Origin: Epiperipatus broadwayi | Taxonomy: Eukaryota; Onychophora; Udeonychophora; Euonychophora; Peripatidae | Direction of reading: 5' to 3' | Length of the DNA: 64,000 bases | Assembly (NCBI GenBank): GCA_028023455.1 | Contig: JAQFVV010006294.1 | Span: forward strand, 3,501,001-3,565,000 | Shown here: in pieces, positions 35,006-48,351 of the stretch | Layout: every line of letters begins with the position of its first letter | Position numbering within the stretch: the stretch's first letter is position 1 | Notes under the pieces: model-generated | What the model was told of the DNA's origin: nothing | Databases searched by the model: none | The model's input: the letters and a program-made list of their open reading frames with translations, nothing else | Position numbers and translations under genes: made by a program

Positions 35006-36679
35006 GTTTAATGTCCAGGCCGCCATACTGAATTTTTTAAAAATTGGCTTGAGACACAATTTTTACAATAACTTCAGTTTCAATAATGTTAGAACAAAAA
35101 GCTTTACATTGATAGAAACTAGAAAAACTAAGGAAAACAATAAGGCTAAGATAAATAATGATAACCATTTAAAAAATAAAGAAAAAAAGAAATTTCAACA
35201 TAATTATTACTTTATTGTTTGTTCATAATTTCTAATTTATCATTAACTAAGTTTAAATTACATCTTCATTGAAAATTTCTTTGTATTCCTCACAAAATTA
35301 TCTTTCAAACCATATGATAATACTTCTTACCTGAGTTAATCCATAGCTTCAGAATCTCCAGAACTATTCACATAAGAATTCTTCATTTTTATCTTGTACC
35401 CCAAAGGTGACAAATCTCAAAGGCATCTATAAGAAAAAGATTCATCCTAATAAAAGTTACAAAACAAATCATTTCTAGAAGATGGATATGCATTTGTCAT
35501 CATAGTAATTGACTTCTTGTGTATCTAAAACTAGAAATTGTAGGTTACTGTCTGTATCACTGATAAAATGATTTTCATCTCTTCATTTTATATTTTTTGT
35601 GTACATCAGTGATGTTATTTTGTTATATTTATTGTCCCACAGAGACATAATTTATCTGCATATACTTCATTTGTTAGCTATAGAATTGAAAATAATGTGA
35701 TGAAAGATATGGCAAAACTATTGACTCCACAGCATGAGTACCAAGGCATAGGCAAGAATCAGAATTTGATTCTTTGCCTGCATACAATTATACAATTTCA
35801 TGTGGTATATATATAACTATTGTAATTATCTCCACACACACACCATTTGAAATCTCTCTCTGTTGGTTTTAAGTGTTTATATTTTCACATGGTACTATGC
35901 CCAGTAAATTTTGTGGTTGCTTTGTCAATTGCAAAATTTCTGTATATTTGATAATCAGTCCTAAAATTTACATTGTACTGCTCTATAATACCTTAATTTT
36001 ATATAGAGAGATATTACTTGTTATATAAACACAAACCTGCAATTGCAAACCTAAACATAGTAATAAATATAGTAAAATAAACCTAATATAAATTATTAAA
36101 CCATTTGAGAATCCCAAAATTACATAAACTACTTTTGTTGTATTTGAATACAAATGTTTAAATTTAATACGTATAATAAAGAGCATAAATGATATATAAT
36201 TTATATATGCACAGACACCAATACAAACACAAACATACCATTTATCAAATAATTTTTAAAAATCTACTATTCAAATAATTAAAAAATAAAAAATTTTAAT
36301 ACTTACATTCCGATATTCTATTACATTTTGAAATTCTTGAAATGTGAATTACCGCTGTATTTTTAATCCATTATAGTACACTCTTAGGCCATTTAAAAAT
36401 TTCTGTCTTTATCTTCTCCATGAAAATTAGTAAATTGAGGAAAAAATTAAAAAAATTAAATGAATTTATCTATAAAAATATTCATAAAAAATCCAATTTT
36501 TTTTTTTTATTTTAACGTAATGGACATCATTAGAAACAAAATTGAAAAATGCAACAAATGTTGGGATTTTTATTGATGTCATGCTTGCAGTTTTCATATA
36601 ATTTTAAAAACACAAAATTTCATAAAGCGCCACCGCAGTGCTATGTTGCCGCTAAATGCTCAAAACATTAATATAGACT
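35006..36679. other. Intronic DNA with an unplaced repeat-like patch
   Basis: The stretch has mixed composition. The piece around 35718-35790 (caaggcataggcaagaatca, then aatttgattctttgcctgca) is GC-richer and contains the inverted words gcaaagaatc/gattctttgc, so it may be another small foldback. Nothing coding is seen. Confidence 0.4.
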
Positions 36680-36890
36680 GAGCACTGGTTATATATGTGT
36701 TGGGAGATTATGATCTGGACTAACTGGTGAGTGCTGTTTCATCATGAAATACATATATTGGAGATCATTTATCTTTTTCATATGTATGAGGTTATATGTA
36801 TTGGTTATATAAAATGGAGTGGATAAACTAAAGGGAGCTTGAAAGTCTATGTTCAAATCACTTCTAAATTAGATATATTGAATTGTAAAT
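36680..36890 (+). repeat. Dispersed SINE-like repeat, copy 1
   Basis: From gagcactggttatatatgtg through catgaaatacatatattgga, gatcatttatctttttcata and gggagcttgaaagtctatgt to tcaaatcactt, this aligns base for base, with scattered changes, to the reverse complement of 55100-55290. The final gtctatgttcaaatc looks like a decayed pol III B box (compare ttgttcgaatcccc at 55415). The family is probably tRNA-related. Confidence 0.6.
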
Positions 36891-38403
36891 AAGTTAGAAT
36901 AAAATTTTAGTTTAATATATGACACTAAAATATTTTAGGTAACTTATTTAGTTTTTTTAAATCCAGAGCAGTAGGTGGATGAAAATTTAAATATTTTATT
37001 ATCAAATTTAAAATAAGTTGTTAAAAAATTAAAAAAGTTAACAGTAATGTGTATGATAGGATGGTGTATATATATATTGTTTGGTGATTTGTTTCAATTA
37101 AATATTTTTATTGAAGTTAAAATAAAAATTTTAAAATTCAGGTGTAATATATTAATATTCAATATGATACTAAAATATTTTAGGTAGATTACTTATTTTT
37201 TTAAATACAGGACAATGATGAATGAACAAAACTGTATTATAAACAAGGTTGATTTAATATGTATGATTTTACTGTTAACCTTAAAAGTATTTTAGCATCA
37301 TTTAAAATTGAAATAAAAACATATCTTTGATTACAATGTTAATGCAAAAAATTAAATAATAATAGATATAAAAAGATATTTTATAATCAACTCTTATTTA
37401 TTTTTCATTTTAAAAAAAAAAGTGTTTCTTCAATCAGAATTGGGATTTTTGTATTTAATTTGAAATATTCAGAAATTAATTAAATTAATCTCTATTTTTT
37501 ATAACAAAGGAATTAATTAATTAATTTCTGGATCCCCATGCTTTTATTTCAAGTTAAATATAAAAACTAATTGTAGTTGAAGAAATATATATATTAGTGT
37601 AAAGTAAATAAAAGTGTTGATTATAAAATATTTTTTATATCTATTATTGCTTGTAACTTTGAATATTTTTAATACTTATTGCTATCATTCTTAGATCTCA
37701 TATAACATTTATTTTTTATGATTTTAAAAAATAGTTTTTATTATTTAAATAGTTACAGTTCTGTTTCTTGATCAATATTAAGAAAAAAACTGCATTTATT
37801 TACATAAATATAATATTATTTTAATTGATCTTTCTTTGTAATTATTTACAGATTCACTCATTTTTATTATGAAATTATAATATTTATAATATATTTTATA
37901 ATTTGTAAATTACTAATTATAGTGTGTGTGCAATAGAAAGAAAGGATATATATATATGGGAAAAATAAAAATTAATTTATTTTTTTAAATTTTCATATGC
38001 TTTTTTAATTTCATCATACATATTTTTTTTTTTTTGTCATCATAATCATGAATTTTAGATAAATTCAAAGGAAATTTTCTTAATTATATAAGACATGTTT
38101 TTTTAAAAAAAGGCAATATTGTACAAGAAAATTACAATAGAATATGTGAGTGAATATAACATATTCATAATAAATTTAAATTAATGAAACTATTTAAATA
38201 AGTTTTATAAAATTTGGAAATTAAATGTAATTATCAATCAACCAAAATTATACTAGTATAAACATGTTCTATAAAATTTACTTGCACAATATCATTACTA
38301 ATTTACATTTTTTATACATATTGTTAATCAAATTAAGAAATTTATAAATATGTATTTAATCGATATTTAATGATTTTATATGTTTGTTGTTGTTTTTTTT
38401 CAG
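36891..38403. other. End of ankyrin intron 3
   Basis: This is AT-rich sequence. A long imperfect palindrome lies at about 37440-37570, with ttgaaatattcagaaattaa on one side and ttaatttctggatccccatg, tttcaagttaaatat on the other, suggesting an eroded foldback. It ends in poly-T and the cag acceptor at 38403. Confidence 0.45.
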
Positions 38404-38564
38404 GCCAGTTATTATTGAAATTCCTCATTTTGCTTCACTTCGAGGAAAAGAACGAGAAATAATGATTTTGCGTAGTGATAATGGAGAATCATGGAGAGAA
38501 CACACACTTGAAGCTTCTGAAGAAGCTGTACAAGAAGTATTAAATGAAAGTTTTGATGGTGATG
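38404..38564 (+). CDS. Ankyrin exon: C-terminal part of first ZU5 domain
   Basis: This exon of 161 bases follows a run of T and a cag acceptor. The incoming GG plus G completes a glycine, giving [18 protein letters not shown], then [33 protein letters not shown]. It ends one base into a codon at gtaaag. The PHF-x-S-x-RGKERE and LRS-NGE-W-EH motifs are standard for the first ZU5 domain of ankyrins. The [12 protein letters not shown] tail is closer to arthropod than to vertebrate ankyrins as I remember them. The open frame runs on into the intron and reads [16 protein letters not shown] there, but that extension is hydrophobic and AT-rich and sits beyond a usable donor, so it is excluded. Confidence 0.96.
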
Positions 38565-41500
38565 GTAAAGAGAGATTTTCAACATTTGCATTTTATTTAC
38601 TTTGGGGGCTTCTTTATGCTTTAAATTTTTGTTTTAAAATCCTCAAGCATAAATATATATATATGTGTATGTATATATATATGCATATATAGTTTTTACT
38701 TATCAGAAAAATATAATTAATGAAAACAAGTATTATTTTGTTGAATTGAAAAATAATTGTTTAAAGATTTTTCACTTTAAACATTTACAAATATAATAAT
38801 TCTAAATTATTAAAAAACTACAATTATAAAATTACTTTAGTAGTGTGATTATAAAAATATATTCAAACTATATATGTGCATACACATATATAAAGCATCT
38901 ATTGATTAAGGAATAAATCTAAAACAAAATTAACATGAAAGTGGCATAAATGTGAAGTGTTGCAAATAATTTCTATATAAAACAAAATTAGCTAAAATTC
39001 TATTAATCTAATAAACTTGCTTTTTCCTTTTTAATGGTGATGGTCATTTTATTTATTTACTTTTGAAGGTTGGGTGTTTTGTTTTTTTTTGTTTGTTTCT
39101 GTCATATGCATTTGGCTTTTCTATATAAATTATGCCAAATATTGCTTTATATCATTGTTGACAGTGTAATATTTTTTTGTTGCTTTAAAATTTAGTTGTT
39201 TTTTTTTTTTTCATTTTAACTTCTTTTTATATATAACATAATCATGTCTACCTAAAATAAGTTGATCCATTTTTTTTATTACTGACATTTTTAAACCTTC
39301 ATTTTATTATGTCAGTTGATATTATTAAGAATAATAAAATGTTAATCATGTAAGTTTTTATTTGAAGAATAACAATTTATCACATTTGTCATACATTTAT
39401 TCAAATATATAATAAACATAAGTCACATGTTTTTTAGAAAAAAAAAATTCTTAACATAATAAATAATAATAAAAAAAATATATTTAAATATGTTAAGTCT
39501 GTTAAAATAATTTGTGTATTTTTTTTCTCATTTTTTGGTATTTTAAAATACATTTAATACCCATTTTAAAATTTAAAGTAATATTTAAATGTTATCACCA
39601 ATAAATATATAATAACTATTTTAAGTAGCAGATGATATTGACACAGTTATTGAAATATTTGCTGTTAATTTGCATTTTGAAAGGTTTGACAATTAAAATC
39701 TTGTTCATACTTCTAATATCTGAAATGTTGTAAATTTTATAAATTCGTTGGACATTCAAATTTGTAATTTTCCTCAGATTGGTATGTATATAGGTACTAT
39801 TTAAAAACCTTTTTTTTTTTTTTTTTTGATCAGCTCATTTTAGTTTGACCTTCTTTTTTTTTACTTTTTTTTTTTTTAATTTTTATTTTATTTTATTTTT
39901 TCTCTTTTTTTTTAGTTTTCCATGGGAAAAAAGGTTAGGAAATTATTCTTTTTTTAATAGTGTTTGGTTTTAATTTAATGAGTATTAATTTGAAATTATG
40001 GAAGTAGTCGTTAAAAATTTAATAAAATGAACTCACCATCATAACATATTTATGATTAAAAGTGACTAACAAAGTATCTAATATATTGGAGGGGGAAAAA
40101 TCTATACTATAGATATTGTCAATTATTTGATTTTATTTGTAAAATTTACAGAAATTTTATTAATGTCTTTAAGTGAAATATACTTCTGTTGTATACTATT
40201 TTCTAGTTTATATCTTCATATAATGATTTTAAATATTTTAAGTCCTATATTATTATTACCCCTACTCCCAAAAAAGTAACAACTTATTTTTATATTTTCA
40301 TCCAAACATAATATCTTAATTAAGACATTTGAAGATATGATTTATATATATATAATTCTTTAAAATGACTGCATTATAAAAAATCATTGAATAGAATAAG
40401 AGAATTTATAGGAAAATTATAGTGTTGCAATTAATATCCACACAAAAAAAAGAATATTAACAGTAAATACTTAATAAGAAAAGTTTATTTGAATACAGAA
40501 AACTTTATTCACCATTATAAAATTAAGAATTTTGTAATATCATCTTGTCTCATTCTAATCCACATCATTACATATATTAATATTATCAACATTTTCTCAA
40601 ACATTAATTTTCTGAACTATTAGCAGATGACTAATTAACAAGTAAATTTGACCAATTACAGCAATGATTATATTTGCTAAAATATTTGCTTCCAATTTCA
40701 CAAACTTACTAAAACTTCCTTTCAATAATTTATAATTGGTCTCATTTTGAATTAAAAAAGAATTTTAAAAGGAAAAAAGATAATGATTATTTTTTTGTAA
40801 AATAAGCATAGTAGTTCTTATTTTAAACATTGCAAAGAAAAGATGCACCTTCTAAACAGAATGTCTTTTTTTAATTTTATAGATTAAAAGCAAAATTTAA
40901 TTAGTTTCACTACACATATGTATATGCATAATAAATCTTAACTAAAGATAGATTTCATAAATTTTTCCATGAGTAAGTCATACAAAACATAGTGTTTGAA
41001 AAATCGTTTATAAACAAACACAATTTTATGTATTTTAGGGCCTATTCATCTATATATAAGTCTGTTAAAGTAATCAAAATTATATTCCATTGAAAGAGAA
41101 TTTTAGAATATTTAATTATTAAATTTTATTTTCCAACTTTATGAATATTTTCCCCCCAGCTATGTATATGCCTTTATTCTATAAAAATTTGCACACACTT
41201 GAACATGTTTTCTGCTATTCTCTATTATTTTATAAAAGTTTATTATAAACAAACTCATGTCATGAAAGCTTACACACAAAAAAAAAAAAATATTGCAATT
41301 TTAAAATGTGGTGTTTGCTTTCACTCAACAAAGCAATGATAGTAGAAGCTAGAAATTTTTTTAAAAAAATTTAATATATGATAATTAACTATTATATATA
41401 CTATATTTATATTACAAACAAAGAAAATCATTTACATTTTTATCAAAAATATTTTATTGTTGTTTTTATTTAATGAATAAAATTGTACTTCTTTTTCTTT

Positions 41501-42249
41501 AATTGGAAATGGGTGCAAAGAAATTTCATCTTAATATCTAGCTAATTAAAAAATAAATATATTGTGATTGAACATCTTCAACAATATTTTTTTAATTAAG
41601 CTTTTTAGAAATAACTGATTTTTTTTTAATCTCAACTGAATGTTAACCAAAAATAAAAATTTTAAGTAAAATATATATCTACAATATATTATTTTGCTGA
41701 GATCGTAGTAGAATTTTAGTAACATTTTTTTTATGAGAATTTTGATTTTTTTCATTCTGATGTTTTTTAGGAATTATTTAAGCTTAATGAATGAGAGCTA
41801 CTTGCACTAATAACAAACGTTGATGCAATTTGTATTCAATAAAAAGTAGAGCCATTAATTTATTGATAATTTTTTGAGATGTGTGATTTATAACTTTAAA
41901 GATATTTCATAATAAATTCTTTATTGTATATTTAGATTTTTTTTAAACTATATATATAAATTTTACAAATAAAAACCAAAGAATTCATATTAACTAACAT
42001 AAATTTTCAAAAAGTATTTGATTTTTTTTTTCTCCAATATTTTTTTTTTTTTTTTTGGCATTGAAAATTTAAAAAACTATTTTAACAACTATTATTATTT
42101 TAGCTTGAAGTTATAATTTGACACTAATTTTCTTTATTAACTATTTTTAATTAATTTATTGTAAAATTTTAACATCTTAATTTTGATCATATATTTATTT
42201 AATGCATGATTCATGATTGCATATACTGTATTTTTTTTTAAATGCACAC
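38565..42249. other. First part of ankyrin intron 4
   Basis: This is AT-rich sequence with long T runs (for example 39811-39827 and 42041-42057) and TA/TG microsatellites near 38650-38690. I saw no exon or transposon here. Confidence 0.5.
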
Positions 42250-43000
42250 ACAAACAAAAAGAATTTCCTATACAACCTAGGAATCAAATATGGCTACACA
42301 CAAATACTAGTAGCAATACAGCCAACAGATACACCACCTCCAAAAAGAAATAGCTGGCTTTATACAAAAGCTCATAATATACTACTATGTTGTAATCACA
42401 ATAGAATGGCTTAAAAAATAAATAAACATCTGGTAAGTACATCAGTTAATAAACCCAGAGCCACACATCCAAAACTGGGCTTAACCGACCATAGGATAAC
42501 CTCGTTATTTAAATACTGGGCTCTGGAGCCCAAGTACCTTGATTTCGTAATCAAATTAAATCTTGAAGCTATGCCAACTCTATCCTTCCTTCGTCAAAGA
42601 CAGCATATCACAAAAGTAGATCTGATGTGCCCCAGATGCCATAGAGAAGAGGAGTCCTACAACCACATCATTACAACATGTGATGTGCTGGGAGCAGTGA
42701 GAAAAATAATATATAATAACATCAAGACAGACTACTACACTATAATCTCGCTGCAAAAAAGCATCAAAACTAAACAATTCCCAATCATCAGATTATCAAT
42801 TTTTATAACATATTCAATCTCGTTTGTGAGGTGTTAAAATGACATACAAACAGCCTCACCCAGATCAAAATGCCTGTTTTACGAAAACAATGGAAAAGAT
42901 TAAAAATAGAGATCAACTATTGTCATCAAAATTTATTTTTGAAGAGACTTGGAAGCTATACAAACTTCTCAACCACTCAAATATACATGGATAATCACAT
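42250..43000 (+). pseudogene. 3' fragment of a non-LTR retrotransposon (C-terminal cysteine-histidine knuckle)
   Basis: One reading frame from about 42250 to 42837 is broken by a single stop at 42412. It reads NLGIKYGYTQILVAIQPTD, then after the stop NKPRATHPKLGLTDHRITSL, FKYWALEPKYLDFVIKLNLE and AMPTLSFLRQRQ. CPRCHREEESYNHIITTC follows, a Cys-x2-Cys-x9-His-x4-Cys arrangement. That is the pattern found after the reverse transcriptase of many non-LTR elements (CPxCxxEEExxxHxxxxC). The reading continues for some 100 codons with frame changes (KMPVLRKQWKRLKIEI at about 42868). The reverse transcriptase itself is absent, so this is a 5'-truncated dead copy. Clade not determined. Confidence 0.65.
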
Positions 43001-43106
43001 CAGTTGTCAACATTGGACAATATTATATAACATGAGTCTTTCAAATTTCAATTGTTTAACAAATTGTCTCAATCAATGTGTGGGTTGTTTTTTTTCATTC
43101 CTTTAA

Positions 43107-46100
43107 TTATGTTGCTTTATACAAAATGTGATCTTTATTAGACCTAATCAAATTTGTTTTTAAAGTAACAAAAAGAATTTCAGAGTCTAATTAAAAAGTA
43201 AATTATCATTACTCTTTCAATGTATGGAGTAGTTTTCCTAAAATGAATAGATATAAGAAATTAATGTTATATATTATTTTATAAATACAATTTTACAGAT
43301 AGTCATTTTATGTATTTTTTATTGATGTTGTTTTTATTGTCATTGCATAGTTGTTTTTTCTAACAGTTCAACTGGCTAGCTATTTTCAGTTATAATTTTA
43401 TTTTCCTTTGAATTCAAAGAAACACAAATGAAAGTAAACCTGAAGAAGACAACTAGCTAATTAAATGGAGAAAAATTTATCTAAAAATAATATCATGAGT
43501 TTCAGTGTGAACAAAGAAATAAGATAAATATGGAATATTTTTATGTATTTAAAATATTCTGTAATTTATTTTTCTAATTGATCTTAATTTGAAGAAATCC
43601 TCTTTTTTTAAGTCTAAATATTAGCAACAATTTTTCCTCTTATATTTAGAATTAATATTTATGTCTTCGTGAATTAAAAACTTATGTCTTCTCTATATAT
43701 CAGGGCTGGGCAAGACATCAGTTGTGATCAACTAATAAATCACCAAGAAATTTTGGAGTGACCTTCTGATTCAAGAGAAATATCTTAATTTTTTTAAAAT
43801 TATCAAAATATATTTTTATCAAATTCAAATTTTCAAAATTATTAATTCAAGCTTAAAAAATTAATTGATTAATTTATGCGAGTTTCTACTTTTGTGTCTT
43901 TTTCAGTGTATTTTCATTTAAAATATGTCAACATCTTGCGAATAGTTGCATTATTTATTCCCACAAGCTAATTCCTAATGGACTGTGTTGAATTGCCAAT
44001 ACAGTTAAGTGCAATCATGACAAGAAAAACATCAATATACAACAGACTGTCACGTTTCTGTTTTTATTATAGCCAATTTAAGCACAATATCTTGTTATAT
44101 TTTACATATAGAGAATAGTATCTAAAACTAATGCAAATAAAACAAAGTCATTTTAAAAGCATGCATAGAAGTTTGAATATTTTGTAGTTGAAGAAATATT
44201 ATTTGATTCATTTCAAGATTAAAATTATTTCCACAGTTAAAATATACAATTTTAGCATAGAACTGCCATGCATCGTTATGATTTGATTGAACAACTGATC
44301 AAAGATATCATTAATTTGTATTTGTTTTTCCTTACAATTTGATGAAACCAGCAATATAATTGATATTTCTCAGCTTTATATTTTCTGTAAGATTTATTTT
44401 TAAAGATATGAATGTAAAAAAAAGAATTATTAACAATATTATCTCTAAAAAAGAAAACATGAGGTGAATGTATTTGCTGTGCTTTCAAAAAATATATTGA
44501 AGAGGCAAAAAGTCCAATTTATATGCTGATAACTATGGATTACTGTCAATGATTGGAAAAGTCAGTGGATTTTTAACTATGTATAATAGAGATGATGAGA
44601 TGCCTTTCTACATTTTCCTTTGCATTGTAAGACTTTGTATTATAAAATTTTGAATATACATAATATCACAAAAATCTTTATGAAAGTTATGAACTCCGTT
44701 CAAGAAAAGAAGTCTTCAGAAAATAATGTTTAAGTCTCAAATAGAAAATTACAAATCTGAATATGTGGAATTCTTATATCATGCTGATGTTTGTTGGTTA
44801 ATTTGGTAGTTGGTGAATTTAGTCTTCATCATAGATATAGTCTTAATGAATTGAACTTAAAGTTATAAAAAAGTAAAGAAATAGATGAAGTGATTAGATA
44901 TGTTAATATTTTCAAAAAATAGATTAAAGCTGATATTTTTTTATATGATGAAAAATGAAGTGAAAAAGTTCAAAAATATTTTTGATCAATTATTAAAAAT
45001 TTATCAGATAAATATGAGAAATAATAACTGTTTAATTCAAATTTGAGAATTTCCAAGAATTTACTTGAGTAGTCATATTTTATTAGTTTGACATTGTTGG
45101 TTTGGAAAATAGTCTTGAAAAGATAATATATTTTCTATATCTATAATGGAAAATGCAGTTCTTCAAAACAATATAAATTTAAAAATGAATAAATTCAAAT
45201 TCTACAATGAGCAAGCGTAGGAAATGGTGATCATGTGATGTTATCTGGAATGTAATGGACAAAGAAGTTTACTAATTTAAAAAAGGTTGCATTTAATTTA
45301 AAATCATTTTTGTGTATCCTATGTGAATCCATGATTTTAATTATACCCTATGCAAGATTAGCAGTTATTAATTATATATTGACATATTCAAGATTAATGG
45401 ATAGTATGCAAAGCCATTGCTTTTCAGTGAGTTTTATTATCTTTTGATAATACAACATATTAATTCATCAAATAATGCTATTTTTACTATTGATTACACT
45501 GTAAAAAATATCTTTTGGACTACAATAATTGGAGAAAATTAAAAAGGCTTTTGGCCCACAAAAGTCTGCCCATTTTATATATTTGTTTTATCTGTTAAAT
45601 CATTATCAGATATTGGAGATTTTATGAGCTAATATTATATATATATATATGACATGGTCATTTTTGATAGATTAGTTTGTTCATTATCAATCTTTTTTTC
45701 TGATCCACTTAACATTTATATTGTTTTTTTGTTAAGATTCTGATCACATTATATGCCTAAAATCAGTTTTAACTTGATAATTTTGTTTTCCAATAATGTT
45801 TTAAGTTCAGTGCTATTTAAGATGACATCTTTTTTGACTTATTTGCTAATATTTATAGTGGAAAGTCATTGTATTTATTTGTGAAATTCTCAAACACCCT
45901 CTCTTCGCCCAACTGCTGCCAAGCATTATTTTAGTTACTAGATTAGATTCTCTGTATTAAGTCCTAACAATATGAATTTCAAAACTATGAACTCTTGGAC
46001 CGATTCTATTCTTTTATTGATGATTATTACTTTGATTTCTTCCTTTTCAGTTGTTGTCATGATTTTATTTATTGTGATGGTTAACTTTAATTTTGCTTTT

Positions 46101-47843
46101 TCACTTTTGTCTTTACTTTTCAGGTTTTAAAAAATGATTTGTACTTTCTTATCCTAGATTGCGAATATTTCACTGATACATCTATTTCTGATTCTTCAAA
46201 TTTGGCATTTTATTAATGATTATACATGTGTAGAAAGCGAAACAAATTTACTATCTATATTTATATATCATTTCAAATTAATGCTTATTTGTTTAGTCTA
46301 TTGAAAGGCAAAACTTTTCTAATGTTATCTCCTCTAGATAAGAATTGAAAAAAATGATTCACATTCAGTTTTCCAATTGCTGAGTGACATTTTTGAGTAT
46401 TTTTCAATCCTTGTTTTACTCTAGCTAAGAATGGCTAGATAGCTATTTAATGATTAAAAATGAATGGTTACTTATATTGGTTGTAAGTATGACACGTGAA
46501 AGAGAATATCTTAAACCTGTTTGGAATCTGAAAAATGCAGAAAGTGAGCAGATGTAGAATCACTGCATCATCTCTTTATCATATATATATATATATTGTA
46601 TAGGAAGAAGTGATATAATAGCTCATAAGTCATATAATCTGAATTATTAGATAAGATATGCAAATTATCAAAATTGGAAGGCATAATATTAAAACTTTAG
46701 CGATTTTCAAGATTCAAATACTCTTAATAAGCTATTTTTCATGTTAAGTGAAGTAGTATAGAGTTTATTGTTCAAATAATAAACAATAAGTGAAAACGTA
46801 TAGCATATTCTAAGAATTGTATTATGATTTGGCATTTAGATAATTAGCTATATTTATAATATTTTTTTATTGAAATAAAAATGCTTTGCAACAGCTAATT
46901 CATGAAGTTATTGGCACTTGATGTAAATACAATTATCAGTTCTAACAGATAACTGTGCTTATTATTTATTATATAATAAAAAATATACTTATTATTTACT
47001 ATACAATAACAAATATAAAACTACTGCTGAAAACATTAAATATGTAGTCTGTAGCAGACAGTGAAGTTGATATTGACAGAAGCAGGTCCGAACTCTTCAT
47101 GGCTTTTGTAATGATTCCCATTACCTGCAAAGCATTTCTCATGTGAAAGCAGAAGACAGAAATGATGTTATGTCATTATCAACAATTTTGTTTAGAAAGT
47201 TTTAATTGATATATTTAAATAACACTGCAAATAAGATTTAATATGTTTCATATTTTAATACATCACAGAAGTTTTTCATTTTTAGGAATTATTAAACAAA
47301 ACTTATTTATAGTTGGCATATTAAAAAGAAATTGAATTTTGTAATTGAAATGAATATTCTGTTATTGTTGTTGATGAGAAAAATCAGATGGTGGAAATGA
47401 TGATTTCTTTGTGAGATTATATTTGAATTATATTAAATTATTGTAGACTTCTTAATAGGTATTCTAATATAGTAAAGATCAATATGAAAAATCTTAAGAT
47501 TGTTCAATTGATTAATCATGTATATCTTATATTCATTGGATAAGTTCATTTTGCTGAATGAAAACCAAATATCCGGAACTATATCATAAATTCCATTACC
47601 AGTAAAATGTCTTAAACCTATTAATAAGTTTTAATATCTGCAGTGGTTTTTTGGAGTCTATGAAAGTGTCATCCCTAATAGTTGTATTCCTATTTGCAGA
47701 AGACATATATGTACATACACATTACACATGCACACATTTTTTTTTTTCAGTAAAAAAGAAAATAAATATAATCAGTTATTATTAGAAATTTTTTTTTCTA
47801 AAACACATAGAAGTCTTATTTCTTTTTAAAATTTTGTTTATAG
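43107..47843. other. Rest of ankyrin intron 4
   Basis: No gene is visible. At 45214-45242 gagcaagcgtaggaaatggt and gatcatgtgatgtt match the tail of the foldback family at 32965 and 16494. The AT content is slightly lower at about 44000-47600, and many A-rich and T-rich words recur, suggesting old repeats that I cannot delimit. The intron ends with a tttatag acceptor. Confidence 0.45.
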
Positions 47844-48055
47844 AATTAAGTGCTATTGAAGATTTAAATACTACAAGAATTACTCGTATTCTGACCACTG
47901 ACTTCCCACAGTATTTTGCCATTGTTACTCGCATTCGCCAAGAAGTTCATGCAATTGGACCTGAGGGAGGCATGGTTAGTTCTACCGTTGTGCCTCAAGT
48001 TCAGGCTGTTTTTCCAGAAGGTGCATTGACCAAGAAAATTAAAGTTGGCTTACAG
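47844..48055 (+). CDS. Ankyrin exon: ZU5-ZU5 junction and start of second ZU5 domain
   Basis: This exon of 212 bases follows a tttatag acceptor. A G from the previous exon completes GAA, and translation runs [40 protein letters not shown], then [31 protein letters not shown]. It ends in phase 0 at gtattt. TxDFPQYFAxVxRI and the IGPEGGxxSSTxVPxVQAxFPEGALT block are hallmarks of ankyrins, covering the end of ZU5-N and the start of ZU5-C. The intron that follows is only 91 bases, the shortest seen here and in sharp contrast to its neighbours. Confidence 0.97.
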
Positions 48056-48146
48056 GTATTTTATATATATATAGAAAAATAGTTTAATTTTTTATTTATT
48101 TACATATTTCATTTTCTGTTTGTTTTTTTAATAATTAATTATTAAG

Positions 48147-48351
48147 GCTCAACCAATTCCCAGTGAATTAGTGGCAAAAATGTTGGGCAATCGTGTTGCT
48201 GTGAGTCCCATTGTAACAGTGGAACCACGTCGTCGAAAATTTCATAAACCAATTACTCTCACCATACCTGTGCCTCAAGCTGCCAGTAAAGGCATGATTA
48301 ATCAGTATAGTGGAGAAGCTCCCACTTTACGACTTCTCTGCAGTATTACAG
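48147..48351 (+). CDS. Ankyrin exon: second ZU5 domain and start of UPA
   Basis: This exon of 205 bases is bounded by ttaag and gtaaat and is phase 0 at entry. It reads [68 protein letters not shown]. The [17 protein letters not shown] block is one of the most invariant strings of ankyrins and closes the second ZU5 domain. LRLLCSIT opens the UPA domain. It ends one base into the glycine codon of the GGT motif finished by the next exon. ZU5-ZU5-UPA together form the supermodule that gives ankyrins their spectrin-linking activity. Confidence 0.97.
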
